Below are positions 42,530 to 50,840 of a DNA stretch of 64,000 nucleotides, piece by piece. The DNA is from Micromonospora sp. NBC_01740 (GTDB lineage Bacteria; Actinomycetota; Actinomycetes; Mycobacteriales; Micromonosporaceae). Within the stretch, counting starts at the first letter, position 1; each line of letters starts with the position of its first letter. The notes beneath the pieces are model-generated. The model was not told the DNA's origin. It was given only the letters and a program-made list of their open reading frames with translations, and did no database searches. Position numbers and translations under genes: made by a program. The DNA is taken from contig NZ_CP109150.1 in assembly GCF_035920365.1 (NCBI RefSeq), positions 1,798,001 through 1,862,000 on the forward strand. Direction: 5' to 3'.

Positions 42530-43447
42530 CGCGTCGCGAGCGGCCGTCGGCGTCAGGGCAAGACCCTGCTGCTGTACGAGCTGGCCCGCGCCACGGAGGG
42601 CTTCTACTTCGGGGCGACCGAGGCGACGCAGGCGGACTCGTTGCGGCGTCTGGGCGAGGCGCTCGGTCGGCACACGGGCGCTCCCGGGCCGGTGCACCTC
42701 GCGGACTGGGCGAGCGCGGTCGACGCACTGCTGGCCCTCGGCCGGGACCGCCCGGTCACGGTGGTGGTCGACGAGTTCCCCTACCTGGCTCGGGCGAGCC
42801 GGGACCTGCCGTCGGTGATCCAGCACGCGCTCACCCCCGGCCGGGCCGAGCGCACCGCCTCCCGTACCCGTCTCCTGCTGTGTGGTTCGGCGCTCTCGTT
42901 CATGGGCGGGCTGCTGGCCGGCTCCGCGCCGCTGCGCGGGCGAGCCGGGCTGGAGTTGCCCGTCGCGCCCCTGGACTACCGGTCGGCCGCGGCGTTCTGG
43001 GGATTCGACGATCCGTTGCTCGCCGCCCAGGTGTTCGCCATCGTCGGAGGCACGCCGGCCTACCGCCGCGAGTACGTGCAGGACGACACGCCCGACGGGC
43101 GGGACGACTTCGACGACTGGGTCGTGCGGGCGGTCCTCAATCCTGCCCGCCCGCTGTTCCGCGAGGCGCGCTACCTCGTCGCCCTCGGCGAGTCGCCGCT
43201 CGGGGACGGTCCGCGTCCCCTGCTCGCCATCGGCGCAGTCAAGTGGGGCCGGCTGCTCGGCCGGCCCCACCTGGATCGACTGGAGCGGGCGCGCGAGCTG
43301 CTCGTCGCCCGCCCCGGGCTCGACGCGCGCGGCGCGCGGCTGCTGCTGGCCAGCGCCGAGGGATTCACCGCCGAACTGCGGCAGCTCGCCGCCCACCGAC
43401 CCGATGTGGTGCTGGTCGATCCTGACCGGCTCTACTCCGGCGCGTAG
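42530..43447 (+). pseudogene. Decayed AAA ATPase (DUF234-type ATP-binding protein) remnant
   Basis: The frame has TAA at 42527-42529 and then codes for ASGRRRQGKTLLLYELARATEGFY, a Walker A without the usual 20-30 residues before it and without a start codon. Walker B is VTVVVDEFPYL. After REARYLVAL the sequence jumps to LLAIGAVKWGRLLGRPHLDRLERARELL, the C-terminal nuclease-like end of these proteins, so the helix-turn-helix and middle (about 150 residues in intact members) are lost. An ATG at 42641 could give 268 residues without Walker A. The family reading is from memory of roughly 470-residue actinobacterial relatives. Confidence 0.7.
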
Positions 43448-43477
43448 GCGCGAGACCGAGAAGCCGCGACCGGGCGG

Positions 43478-44806
43478 TCAGGCCACGTCGTCCAACTGCC
43501 GCCGGACGAGCCGTTCGGTGGCGGTGGCCCCCGTCGGTTGCAACCCGGCGCCGGCGTTCTGCGCCTGGACGTCGATGGTCACCGCGATGCGGTCCGTACC
43601 CGCGATGATCATCTCGAAGATCTTGGCGAACCGTACCTCCATCTCCTTGCCGTCGTCGCCGGTCATCACCAGTCGGCTGCCGTGCGTCGCCTCGTGCAAC
43701 TGCCGCATACGCAGGCCGGTGATGTCCTTGTAGCGGAAGTCGAAGGCGTCGGCGTTCGACACGATGCACTTGACGAAGTCCCACTCGCAGGAGAAGACCG
43801 AGATGCGGGTCTGTCCGAGGAGCAGGATGACGAACTTGTACCGCGAGAACCGACGGATGCCGTCCTTTCCCACCGCCTGTTCGGTGGGCGAGGCGGGACC
43901 GATGACGAGTTGCGGCTCGCAGATCAAATCGTCCAGTTCGCGGTCGAGGTGCCGGAGGGCGTGATCGAGAACGCCGAACTTGTCGAAGTGCAGCCACACG
44001 TCCATCTGCTCGTCGCTGGGCTTCGGCTCGGCCGCCGCCAGGTCACGCTCGTACGTCGACGTGAGCGCGTTGTACTGGCCGTATCCCTTGACCAGCAGGA
44101 CGAGGCCGCCCACACCCACGAGCACCGCGAGGCAGAGGTAACCCGACTCCGACAACGACGCGAGCACGAGGATCAGCGCGAGGGCCAACCCGATGCCGCC
44201 GGCGACCATCATGGCCTGCGCGCCACCGGTCGCGGGCGGCACGGGCGTGCGGACGAAGTACTTGCGTACGTTCGGCTTGCGTTCCTCGATGCCGGCCTGC
44301 GCCACGGCGACGGTGGCCTGCCACAGCCGGTTCTCGCGGTTGCCGAGGAAGGGGGCGATCTCGGCCGCGTGCACCGGGTCGATGTCGCCGGCTCCGGCCT
44401 CGATGTCGGCGACGGACGGGCCGGGGTCGTGGCGGTCGGCGTAGTGGTCGCGCTTGACGGCCACCCAGAGGGCGCGGACGTGCGCCGCAGCGGGGTCGAT
44501 CTGGAGTGCCCTGCCCAGGTGCTCCTCCACCCGGGCCATCACCTGCTGCGCCTCGCGACCCATCCGGCTGGGCCGTCTGCCGCCGAGGAGCGCGAGGGCC
44601 AGGTAGTAGTGCGGGTCGGCGCCCTTCGCCCCCTTGGCGATCGCCTCGGTGAAGTATTCGGCCGCCCTCTTGTACAGCCGTTCGGCGACGGCCCGCCGCC
44701 CGTAGGCCATCAGCTGCTGCGGCCCGTCGGACTTGTTGATGTGCACGTTGTCGGCGTTGATCTGGGCGCCGAAGACGCGCTGGCCGTGCTGGTCGAAGGT
44801 GGTCAT
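43478..44806 (-). CDS. TPR-like membrane protein with C-terminal unknown domain
   Basis: A 442-residue protein. Residues 1-25 (MTTFDQHGQRVFGAQINADN) form a Gln/Asn motif shared with the preceding gene; 30-160 is TPR-like (ERLYKRAAEYFTEAIAKG, EEHLGRALQIDPAAAHVRA); two membrane helices lie near 205-255; the rest is a mixed alpha/beta domain (RFSRYKFVILLLGQTRISVF, YKDITGLRMRQLH) that could be PH-like. No family recognised. It overlaps the stop of the upstream 121-residue gene by one base (TGATG), so the two form one unit in the accessory patch. Confidence 0.75.
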   Translation of the reverse strand: MTTFDQHGQRVFGAQINADNVHINKSDGPQQLMAYGRRAVAERLYKRAAEYFTEAIAKGAKGADPHYYLALALLGGRRPSRMGREAQQVMARVEEHLGRALQIDPAAAHVRALWVAVKRDHYADRHDPGPSVADIEAGAGDIDPVHAAEIAPFLGNRENRLWQATVAVAQAGIEERKPNVRKYFVRTPVPPATGGAQAMMVAGGIGLALALILVLASLSESGYLCLAVLVGVGGLVLLVKGYGQYNALTSTYERDLAAAEPKPSDEQMDVWLHFDKFGVLDHALRHLDRELDDLICEPQLVIGPASPTEQAVGKDGIRRFSRYKFVILLLGQTRISVFSCEWDFVKCIVSNADAFDFRYKDITGLRMRQLHEATHGSRLVMTGDDGKEMEVRFAKIFEMIIAGTDRIAVTIDVQAQNAGAGLQPTGATATERLVRRQLDDVA

Positions 44807-45171
44807 CAGGAAGCCCCGCCCAACGAGTTCCAGATGGTCGCCATCGCCCCGCCGATCACCGCCAGCGGTGCCGCCGCCTGCAACACCTCGATGGCCCGCC
44901 GCAGCCGTCGCGAGGCCTCGCGTTGGTCGTCGCGGGTCAGGCTCCGGCGGGCGCCGTGCAGGTCGTCGACGACGGTGCGGCCGACCTGCGGGTCGAGGGC
45001 GCCGCTGGCCGTGGCCTGCTCCACCGCCCTCAGGACGGCCTCCAGTCGAGGGACGAGCTCCGTCTGGCCGGCGTTGTCGGGCAGACGTTCGAAGGTGCTG
45101 TTCCGCAGATCGATGGTTTCGGCGTTGAACTGCTGATCCACGCGCTGGTTCTGCTGATTGAAGGTGGCCAT
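44806..45171 (-). CDS. Small protein with Gln/Asn N-terminal motif and C-terminal hydrophobic helix
   Basis: A 121-residue protein from ATG 45171 (a TTG two codons upstream is possible). MATFNQQNQRVDQQFNAETI parallels the N-terminus of the next gene product; the middle is helical and charged (LEAVLRAVEQATASGALD...RRLRRAIEVL), and the end is a hydrophobic segment AAAPLAVIGGAMATIW. The pattern of a short beta-forming motif, helices and a membrane-touching end resembles small parts of conflict or signalling modules, but this is a guess. First gene of a two-gene unit. Confidence 0.7.
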   Translation of the reverse strand: MATFNQQNQRVDQQFNAETIDLRNSTFERLPDNAGQTELVPRLEAVLRAVEQATASGALDPQVGRTVVDDLHGARRSLTRDDQREASRRLRRAIEVLQAAAPLAVIGGAMATIWNSLGGAS

Positions 45172-45619
45172 CGCCAACCGTCACCCCGATCTTGCTCCGA
45201 TGGAAAATGTTTCGGATGGTGGTGACGGAACCATTGGAATTGTCTGCGGGCAATGTCGGAAGATTTACGGTGCCGGGCGGATCCGGCGGAGCCCGACTGA
45301 ACGGCGGGCAATTCCGCATGGACGGTGCTGGCCGCGTTCGCACGCGGTGTGTTAGCGGGTGGCCGAAAGGCCTATGACCGGCTCGGGCGTCCCGGGAAAG
45401 GCGCCTGTCGGCGGGTGGGCCGGGTCGGTCCGCAGGGCCGCGGGGGCGCACCGTTCGGGCTTCGACCGTTCGGGCGACGGCGACCGGGGGTCTTGACGGC
45501 GGGCGGCCGTGCTGCTGCCGGCCCCACCCGACGCCTGCCCGCTCCCGGCTCCGGGCGGGGTGCTACCCGGGAACGGGTCGGTGGAGCCCCGCCCCGGCCG
45601 CGAACGCCAGGGGACGGGG
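45172..45619. other. Gene-free stretch upstream of two-gene unit
   Basis: These 448 bases have no convincing gene. 45181-45270 is unusually AT-rich for this genome and probably holds the promoter of the minus-strand pair, but I see no clear -35 and -10. The rest is very GC-rich; the word ACCGTTCGGGC occurs twice (45450-45460, 45465-45475). The long open frames there have shadow-like composition. Confidence 0.5.
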
Positions 45620-46096
45620 TCAGCCGCCGAACCAGCCGGGCACGTCGAGGCGGAACGGGTTGGCCGGGGTGACCGCGCGCAGATCGTCCTCCAGGGCGGC
45701 GACCCGGTCGGGGCCGAGCGTGGCGGCCCACCGCTGCCGGAGCTGGTCGAAGACGGCCGCCGAGCGGCGCAGGCCGTCCAGGCCGTGCGGGGTCGCCCGG
45801 ACCAGCTTGCGCCGGGCGTCGCGCGGGTCGTCGGCGCGCTCCAGGTAGCCGAGGGCGACGAGCCGGTCCACCGTCTTGCCGGCCGCCTGCTTGGAGACGC
45901 CGAGCCGCTGGCCCAGCTCGGTGGCGGTGGTGCCGTCGGCGCCGACGGCCTGGAGGACGAAGCCGTGCAGCGGTCGCAGCTCCGGGTGCCCCTGCCGGGC
46001 CAGCTCCGCGTGCAGGTCGTCGATGAGCGTACGGAAGCCGGCCAGCAGCAGCAGGGGCAGCAGGAAGCCGGGCCGGTCGGGGTCAGCCGTTGCCAC
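45620..46096 (-). CDS. MarR-family transcriptional regulator
   Basis: A 158-residue winged-helix protein: GTTATELGQRLGVSKQAAGKTVDRLVALGYLERADDPRDARRK is the MarR DNA-binding core, flanked by dimerisation helices. Starts at GTG 46096, with GAGG nine bases upstream; an in-frame TTG at 46105 is an alternative. Divergent from the AhpD-like gene, and the gap holds paired repeats TTCGACAACC, probable operators. So the pair likely forms an oxidative or organic stress response. Confidence 0.9.
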   Translation of the reverse strand: MATADPDRPGFLLPLLLLAGFRTLIDDLHAELARQGHPELRPLHGFVLQAVGADGTTATELGQRLGVSKQAAGKTVDRLVALGYLERADDPRDARRKLVRATPHGLDGLRRSAAVFDQLRQRWAATLGPDRVAALEDDLRAVTPANPFRLDVPGWFGG

Positions 46097-46097
46097 G

Positions 46098-46128
46098 TTC
46101 GACAACCTCGTTTACTATTTCGACAACC
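46098..46128. promoter_or_regulatory. Two direct repeats, probable MarR sites
   Basis: TTCGACAACC occurs at 46098-46107 and 46119-46128, 21 bases (two helical turns) apart, with AT-rich DNA between (TCGTTTACTATT). It lies between the divergent MarR and AhpD-like genes, overlapping the MarR gene's likely promoter. Confidence 0.5.
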
Positions 46129-46211
46129 ACGTTGACGATCCTACGTCACGCGCGGCGCGTCGCCGATCGGGCCGCGCCGGCCGCCCCCGAACCCCCGAGA
46201 GCAGGTCTCCC

Positions 46212-46769
46212 GTGCCCCCGTTCACCGCGCACACCGCCGACACCGCACCCGCCGCCGCCCGGCCGACCATCGAGGGCGTACGCCGCAGGCTCGGGCACCT
46301 GCCCGCCGCCGTCGGCCTGATGGCCGAGTCCCCGGAGCTGCTCACCGGCTTCCTCACCGTCAACGGCATCTTCGAGAAGTGCGCCCTCGACCCGGTCGAG
46401 CGGGAGGTCGTCGTCATGACGGTCGCCACCCGCAACGAGTGCCACCTCTGCGTCGCCATGCACACCGCCGCCCTCACCCGGCACGGCGCGACGCCCGAGC
46501 TGGTCGACGCGCTGCGCGCCGGCACGCCGCTGCCCGACGACCGGCTGGAGGCGCTGCGGTGCTTCACCCTCGCCGTGCTCGACCACCGGGGCGCGGTGCC
46601 CGAGGACGGGACCGCCGCCTTCCTGGCCGCCGGCTACCAGCCCCGGCACGCCCTGGACGTGGTGCTCGGCGTCGGCACGTACACCATCTCCACTCTCGCC
46701 AACCGGCTCACCAGCGCCCCGCTCGACGAGCCCCTGGCCGCGTACGCCTGGAAGCCGGCCGCCCGCTGA
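46212..46769 (+). CDS. AhpD/carboxymuconolactone decarboxylase-like protein
   Basis: A 185-residue helical protein of the CMD/AhpD superfamily. The redox pair is Cys-x-x-Cys in RNECHLCVAMHTAALTRHG, with the downstream His of the AhpD site. Such proteins reduce peroxides with partner thiols. GTG start with GAGAGCAGG upstream; the longer open frame overlaps the divergent MarR gene and is not used. Probably regulated by that MarR protein. It ends at a hairpin. Confidence 0.88.
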   Translation: MPPFTAHTADTAPAAARPTIEGVRRRLGHLPAAVGLMAESPELLTGFLTVNGIFEKCALDPVEREVVVMTVATRNECHLCVAMHTAALTRHGATPELVDALRAGTPLPDDRLEALRCFTLAVLDHRGAVPEDGTAAFLAAGYQPRHALDVVLGVGTYTISTLANRLTSAPLDEPLAAYAWKPAAR

Positions 46770-46793
46770 CGCACCTGGGCAGCCGAGGGCGGG

Positions 46794-46830
46794 GGTAGGC
46801 CGGCCACGGCTTGCCCGAGGCCGGCCCACC
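46794..46830. terminator. Convergent hairpin terminator
   Basis: Arms GGCCGGCC (46798-46805) and GGCCGGCC (46819-46826) with three further paired bases beyond one mismatch, in the 85-base gap between the AhpD-like gene and the convergent secreted-protein gene. Confidence 0.5.
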
Positions 46831-46854
46831 TCCGTCGAAGGCGCGGTCGTCCGG

Positions 46855-48204
46855 TCAGCCGAGGGTGACCGGGGCGGTGTTGTCGGCCGGATCGTCGTCC
46901 GGACGCGGGTAGTCGTAGTACGACCTGACTTCGCCGGGGGTGCCGGCGGGCCCGTCGATCCGCAGGTCGAACGGGACCGTGAAGCTCTGCCCGACGGGGA
47001 ACACGGCCCCCAGCCAGCAGACCCAGGACGTCGGAGCGCCGCCCTCGTCGTCGCCGGTCGGCGAGCAGCCGGGCGGGGTGGCCAGCACGGTCACGCCGGC
47101 CGGTGGGGTGAAGCGGAACCCGCCGGCGTTGCCACCGGAGACGGTGCCGTCCGGCACACCCGGACCGTCGTTGCGGATTCCCACGCTCACCCGCACGGTG
47201 GCACCGACGGCACCGGTGACGGTGGCGCCCACGGCGACGACGTCGAAGGCGCCGTGGATGTCGCGCAGGTAGGTCCCGCCGCCGGGGCCGGTGGCGGTGA
47301 CCGGATCGAGCGTCCCACCGACCGGCCGCAGCCGGAGCGCGCGGTCGGCCTCCCGGCGGGTCAGCCGCACGTTGCCGGGCAGCGGCCCCGCGGTGGCCAG
47401 CGGCTCCACGAACTGGGTGATGCGCTTGTCGCCGAGGGCGGCCGGGCCGACCGTGGTGGCGAAGCCGTTGCGCAGTTCGTGCCGGATCCCGGGCGCGAAC
47501 GTGCCCCGCACGGTGCAGACCACCACCGTGGCGAGCACGGGATCGGTGCCGTACCGGCAGTTCCGGTAGCTGGCCGGGTGCAGGCCGACCGGAAAGCGGA
47601 AAGTCACCCGCAGATCCTCGGCCGGCTGGTCACCGGCGTTGACCACGGCCACGGGCACGGCGTGGACGTCACCGACCTCGGCGCCCGAGACGTACTCGTC
47701 GACCAGGTCGAGAACGTCGGCACCGGAGCGCACGCTGACGGTCGCCTGCTGGGTGTACGGCTCCAGCCCGTCGGCCCGCACCGTGTAGTCCAGCGTGCCG
47801 GTCGCGCCGCCGACGGCGCCCGGGGCGGCGCGGAACACCACCGGCACCGTGCCGTTGACGGTGCCGTACTCGTCCGGGGTCGCCTCCGGCGGCATCGGGC
47901 AGGTCACCGAGGTGCCCTCGGTGACGCACCAGCTGGGGAAGCTGGCCGTGGCGACACCGGCGAGACCGCTCAGGTCGACGGTGACCCGGGGGGCGGTCGC
48001 GCCGCTGCTGCTCAGGTCCAGCGGTGCCGACCGGCCGGGCGCGCCGGCCGCGCCGACGGTGAGGTCGTTGAGCCAGCCGCTGACCCAACCGGGGTCGGTT
48101 TGCGCGGCGGCCGGGCCGGCCACCGTGCCGGCGCCCGCCGTGACCACGGCCAGCACCGTCAGGGCGCGCAGCACGCTGCGGCGCGGGAAGCGCACAGTTG
48201 TCAT
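46855..48204 (-). CDS. Secreted repeat protein with DUF11-like beta domains
   Basis: A 449-residue protein with a signal peptide (RRSVLRALTVLAVVTAGAG, cleavage near AAA-Q at about 34). The remainder is beta-rich with repeated GDQPAEDLRVTFRFPVGLHP and GPGVPDGTVSGG segments typical of DUF11/CARDB-like Ig-fold modules of cell-surface proteins. No LPXTG or membrane anchor, so it is released or loosely held. GAAGGAG lies five bases before ATG 48204. It may be a surface or hyphal protein; no enzyme motif. Confidence 0.8.
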   Translation of the reverse strand: MTTVRFPRRSVLRALTVLAVVTAGAGTVAGPAAAQTDPGWVSGWLNDLTVGAAGAPGRSAPLDLSSSGATAPRVTVDLSGLAGVATASFPSWCVTEGTSVTCPMPPEATPDEYGTVNGTVPVVFRAAPGAVGGATGTLDYTVRADGLEPYTQQATVSVRSGADVLDLVDEYVSGAEVGDVHAVPVAVVNAGDQPAEDLRVTFRFPVGLHPASYRNCRYGTDPVLATVVVCTVRGTFAPGIRHELRNGFATTVGPAALGDKRITQFVEPLATAGPLPGNVRLTRREADRALRLRPVGGTLDPVTATGPGGGTYLRDIHGAFDVVAVGATVTGAVGATVRVSVGIRNDGPGVPDGTVSGGNAGGFRFTPPAGVTVLATPPGCSPTGDDEGGAPTSWVCWLGAVFPVGQSFTVPFDLRIDGPAGTPGEVRSYYDYPRPDDDPADNTAPVTLG

Positions 48205-48451
48205 CGATCTCCTTCGTGGGGTGGGCCGGTCCGCGGAGCCGCGGCGGGGCGTCACCGCCGGCCCGGTCGGCGGACCTGATCCTAGTGACCGCCGGCCGCC
48301 CGATCCGGCCCGCCGGAGCGACAACGTTCGATGGCGCGGGCTCCGCCGGCAGAATCGGCCCGGCCGTTTCCGCGCTTCCTCACGGGTGGATCGCCGGTGT
48401 CACACCACCCGGCGTGGTCGCCGCCCAGGTCGGTGCGGGAGACTGGCAGGC

Positions 48452-49912
48452 ATGGCGGCTCGTGGCTTCCCGTACACCGATCTCAAGGACTTCCTCGCGG
48501 CGCTGGAGCGCGCGGGCGAGCTGCGGCGGGTGAGCGCGCCGGTCGATCCCACCCTGGAGATCAGCGAGATCGTCACCCGGACGGTCCGCGCGGACGGGCC
48601 GGCGCTGCTCTTCGAGCGGCCCACCCGGGGCGAGATGCCGGTGGTGATCAACCTCTTCGGCACCGAGAAGCGGATGGCGATGGCGCTCGGCGTCGAGTCG
48701 CTGGACGAGGTCGGCGAGCGGATCGGCAACATGCTCAAGCCGGAGCTGCCGGTGGGTCTCTCCGGGATGATGGACGGCCTCGGCAAGGTCAGGCAGCTCA
48801 CGTCGATGCCACCGAAGAAGGTCAGGACCGCCCCCTGCCAGCAGGTGGTCTACCGGGGCGACGACGTCGACCTGGACCGGCTGCCGGGGTTGCAGGTCTG
48901 GCCGGGTGACGGCGGGATCTTCCACAACTTCGGGCTGACCCACACGAAGCACCCGGAGACCGGCAAGCGCAACCTGGGGCTGTACCGGTTGCAGCAGCAC
49001 TCGCGGAACAGCATCGGCATGCACTGGCAGATCCACAAGAACTCCACGGCGCACCACGCGGTCGCCGAGCGGCTCGGCCAGCGCCTGCCGGTGGCGATCG
49101 CCATCGGCACCGACCCGGCGGTGGCGTACTCGGCCAGCGCGCCGCTCCCCGCCGACATCGACGAATACCTGTTCGCCGGGTACCTGCGCGGCGAGCGGGT
49201 CGAGATGGTGGACTGCCTGACCGTCCCGTTGCAGGTGCCGGCGCACGCGCAGATCGTCCTGGAGGGCTACATCGAGCCGGGTGAGCGGCTCCCGGAGGGT
49301 CCGTTCGGCGACCACACCGGCTTCTACACCCCGGTGGAGCCCTTCCCGGTGATGCACATCGAGTGCATGACCACGCAGCGCGACCCGGTCTACCACACGA
49401 TCGTCACGTCGCAGCCGCCCCAGGAGGACCACGGCCTCGGCAAGGCCACCGAGCGGATCTTCGCGCCGCTGCTGCGCTTCCTGATCCCGGACATCGTCGA
49501 CTACGACCTGCCCGCCGCCGGGGTCTTCCACAACTGTGCGATCGTGTCGATCCGCAAGCGCTACCCGAAGCACGCCCAGAAGGTCATGAACGCGATCTGG
49601 GGCGCGCACATGATGTCGCTGACCAAGCTGATCGTGATCGTCGACGAGGACTGCGACGTGCACGACTACAACGAGGTCGCCTTCCGCGCCTTCGGCAACG
49701 TCGACTACGCCCGGGACCTGCTGCTCACCGAGGGCCCGGTGGACCACCTCGACCACGCTTCCTACCAGCAGTTCTGGGGCGGCAAGGCGGGCGTCGACGC
49801 GACCCGCAAGCTGCCCGCGGAGGGCTACACCCGGGGCTGGCCGGAGGAGATGCGGATGGCCCCCGAGGTCGTCTCCCTGGTCGACAAGCGCTGGAAGGAG
49901 TACGGCATCTGA
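48452..49912 (+). CDS. UbiD-family decarboxylase (menaquinone, futalosine pathway)
   Basis: A 486-residue prenylated-FMN-dependent decarboxylase. The family motifs are IVTSQPPQEDHGLG, EGPFGDHTGFY and the RKRYPKHAQKVMNAIWG segment. In Streptomyces the gene at this position (with UbiA-like and UbiX-like neighbours) is called mqnL and decarboxylates the prenylated 1,4-dihydroxy-6-naphthoate product. The UbiA-like gene overlaps its stop, supporting the role. The start ATG lies shortly after GAGACT, a weak -10; little leader. Confidence 0.9.
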   Translation: MAARGFPYTDLKDFLAALERAGELRRVSAPVDPTLEISEIVTRTVRADGPALLFERPTRGEMPVVINLFGTEKRMAMALGVESLDEVGERIGNMLKPELPVGLSGMMDGLGKVRQLTSMPPKKVRTAPCQQVVYRGDDVDLDRLPGLQVWPGDGGIFHNFGLTHTKHPETGKRNLGLYRLQQHSRNSIGMHWQIHKNSTAHHAVAERLGQRLPVAIAIGTDPAVAYSASAPLPADIDEYLFAGYLRGERVEMVDCLTVPLQVPAHAQIVLEGYIEPGERLPEGPFGDHTGFYTPVEPFPVMHIECMTTQRDPVYHTIVTSQPPQEDHGLGKATERIFAPLLRFLIPDIVDYDLPAAGVFHNCAIVSIRKRYPKHAQKVMNAIWGAHMMSLTKLIVIVDEDCDVHDYNEVAFRAFGNVDYARDLLLTEGPVDHLDHASYQQFWGGKAGVDATRKLPAEGYTRGWPEEMRMAPEVVSLVDKRWKEYGI

Positions 49913-50823
49913 TGGCCACCGCCGTCGAACCGGTGCAGCGACCGGGCCGGGTGAAGTCCTTCCTCAAGCTGGTGGCGATCGAGCACTCCGTGTTCGCGCT
50001 GCCGTTCGCGTACCTGTCGGCGCTCACCGCCATGCAGGTCGACGGCGGGCGGGTCCGGTGGCTGGACCTGCTGCTGATCACCGTGGCGATGGTCGGCGCG
50101 CGGACGTTCGCGATGGCCGCCAACCGGATCCTGGACCGGCGGATCGACGCGCGGAACCCGCGTACCGCCTCCCGGGAGCTGGTCACCGGGGCGGTCAGCG
50201 TGCGGACGGCCTGGACCGGCGCGGCGGTCGCGCTCGTGGTCTTCCTCGCCGCCGCCGCCCTGCTCAACCCGCTCTGCCTGGTGCTCGCGCCGCTCGCCGT
50301 GGTGCCGCTGGTCGTCTACCCGTACGGCAAGCGGTTCACCAACTGGCCGCACGCGATCCTGGCCGTCGCCCAGGCCGTCGGCCCGGTCGGCGCCTGGCTG
50401 GGCGTCACCGGCACCCTCGACGGCTCCTGGCCGGCGTGGCTGCTGGGCGTGGCCGTCGGCCTCTGGATCGGCGGGTTCGACCTGATCTACGCCTGCCAGG
50501 ACGCCGAGGTGGACCGGCAGATCGGTGTGCACAGCGTGCCGGCCCGCTACGGGCTGCGGTTCGCGCTGCACGCCTCCACCGTCGCGCACGTGGTGACGTT
50601 CGCGCTGTTCGTCTGGTTCGGGGCGCTGGTCGGCTTCGGCTGGCTCTGGTGGGTGGGTCTGGCGCTGACCGCCGTCGCCTTCGGCTACCAGCACCTGGTG
50701 GTCAGCCCGACCGACCTGAGCAAGGTCAACCGGGCCTTCTTCACCGCCAACGGCTTCGTCGGCATCGCGCTGTTCGTCTTCGCCCTGCTCGACCTGGTCG
50801 TCCGCCTCGGCCTGCGCGCCTGA
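49912..50823 (+). CDS. mqnP: UbiA-type prenyltransferase (MqnP)
   Basis: A 303-residue membrane enzyme with eight to nine helices. Prenyl-diphosphate-binding motifs: NRILDRRIDARN (NxxxDxxxD) and DAEVDRQIGVHSVPARYG (DxxxD). It attaches the polyprenyl chain to 1,4-dihydroxy-6-naphthoate in the futalosine route. Start ATG overlaps the UbiD stop (TGATG). The stop is next to a half-palindrome at 50825-50840. Confidence 0.92.
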   Translation: MATAVEPVQRPGRVKSFLKLVAIEHSVFALPFAYLSALTAMQVDGGRVRWLDLLLITVAMVGARTFAMAANRILDRRIDARNPRTASRELVTGAVSVRTAWTGAAVALVVFLAAAALLNPLCLVLAPLAVVPLVVYPYGKRFTNWPHAILAVAQAVGPVGAWLGVTGTLDGSWPAWLLGVAVGLWIGGFDLIYACQDAEVDRQIGVHSVPARYGLRFALHASTVAHVVTFALFVWFGALVGFGWLWWVGLALTAVAFGYQHLVVSPTDLSKVNRAFFTANGFVGIALFVFALLDLVVRLGLRA

Positions 50824-50824
50824 C

Positions 50825-50840
50825 CGGTCAGGAAGGGGCC
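50825..50840. repeat. Half copy of the GTCAGGAAGG repeat at the terpene synthase stop
   Basis: GGTCAGGAAGGGGCCC is followed by CT, forming the small dyad AGGGGCCCCT. Read on the minus strand it supplies the TGA stop of the terpene synthase gene. It matches the outer arm of the element inside ccdA. Confidence 0.5.

Noticed and set aside
45325..45731. Open frames on both strands in the gap upstream of MarR
   Set aside because: Arg/Gly/Pro composition from GC bias, no ribosome site, no family pattern.
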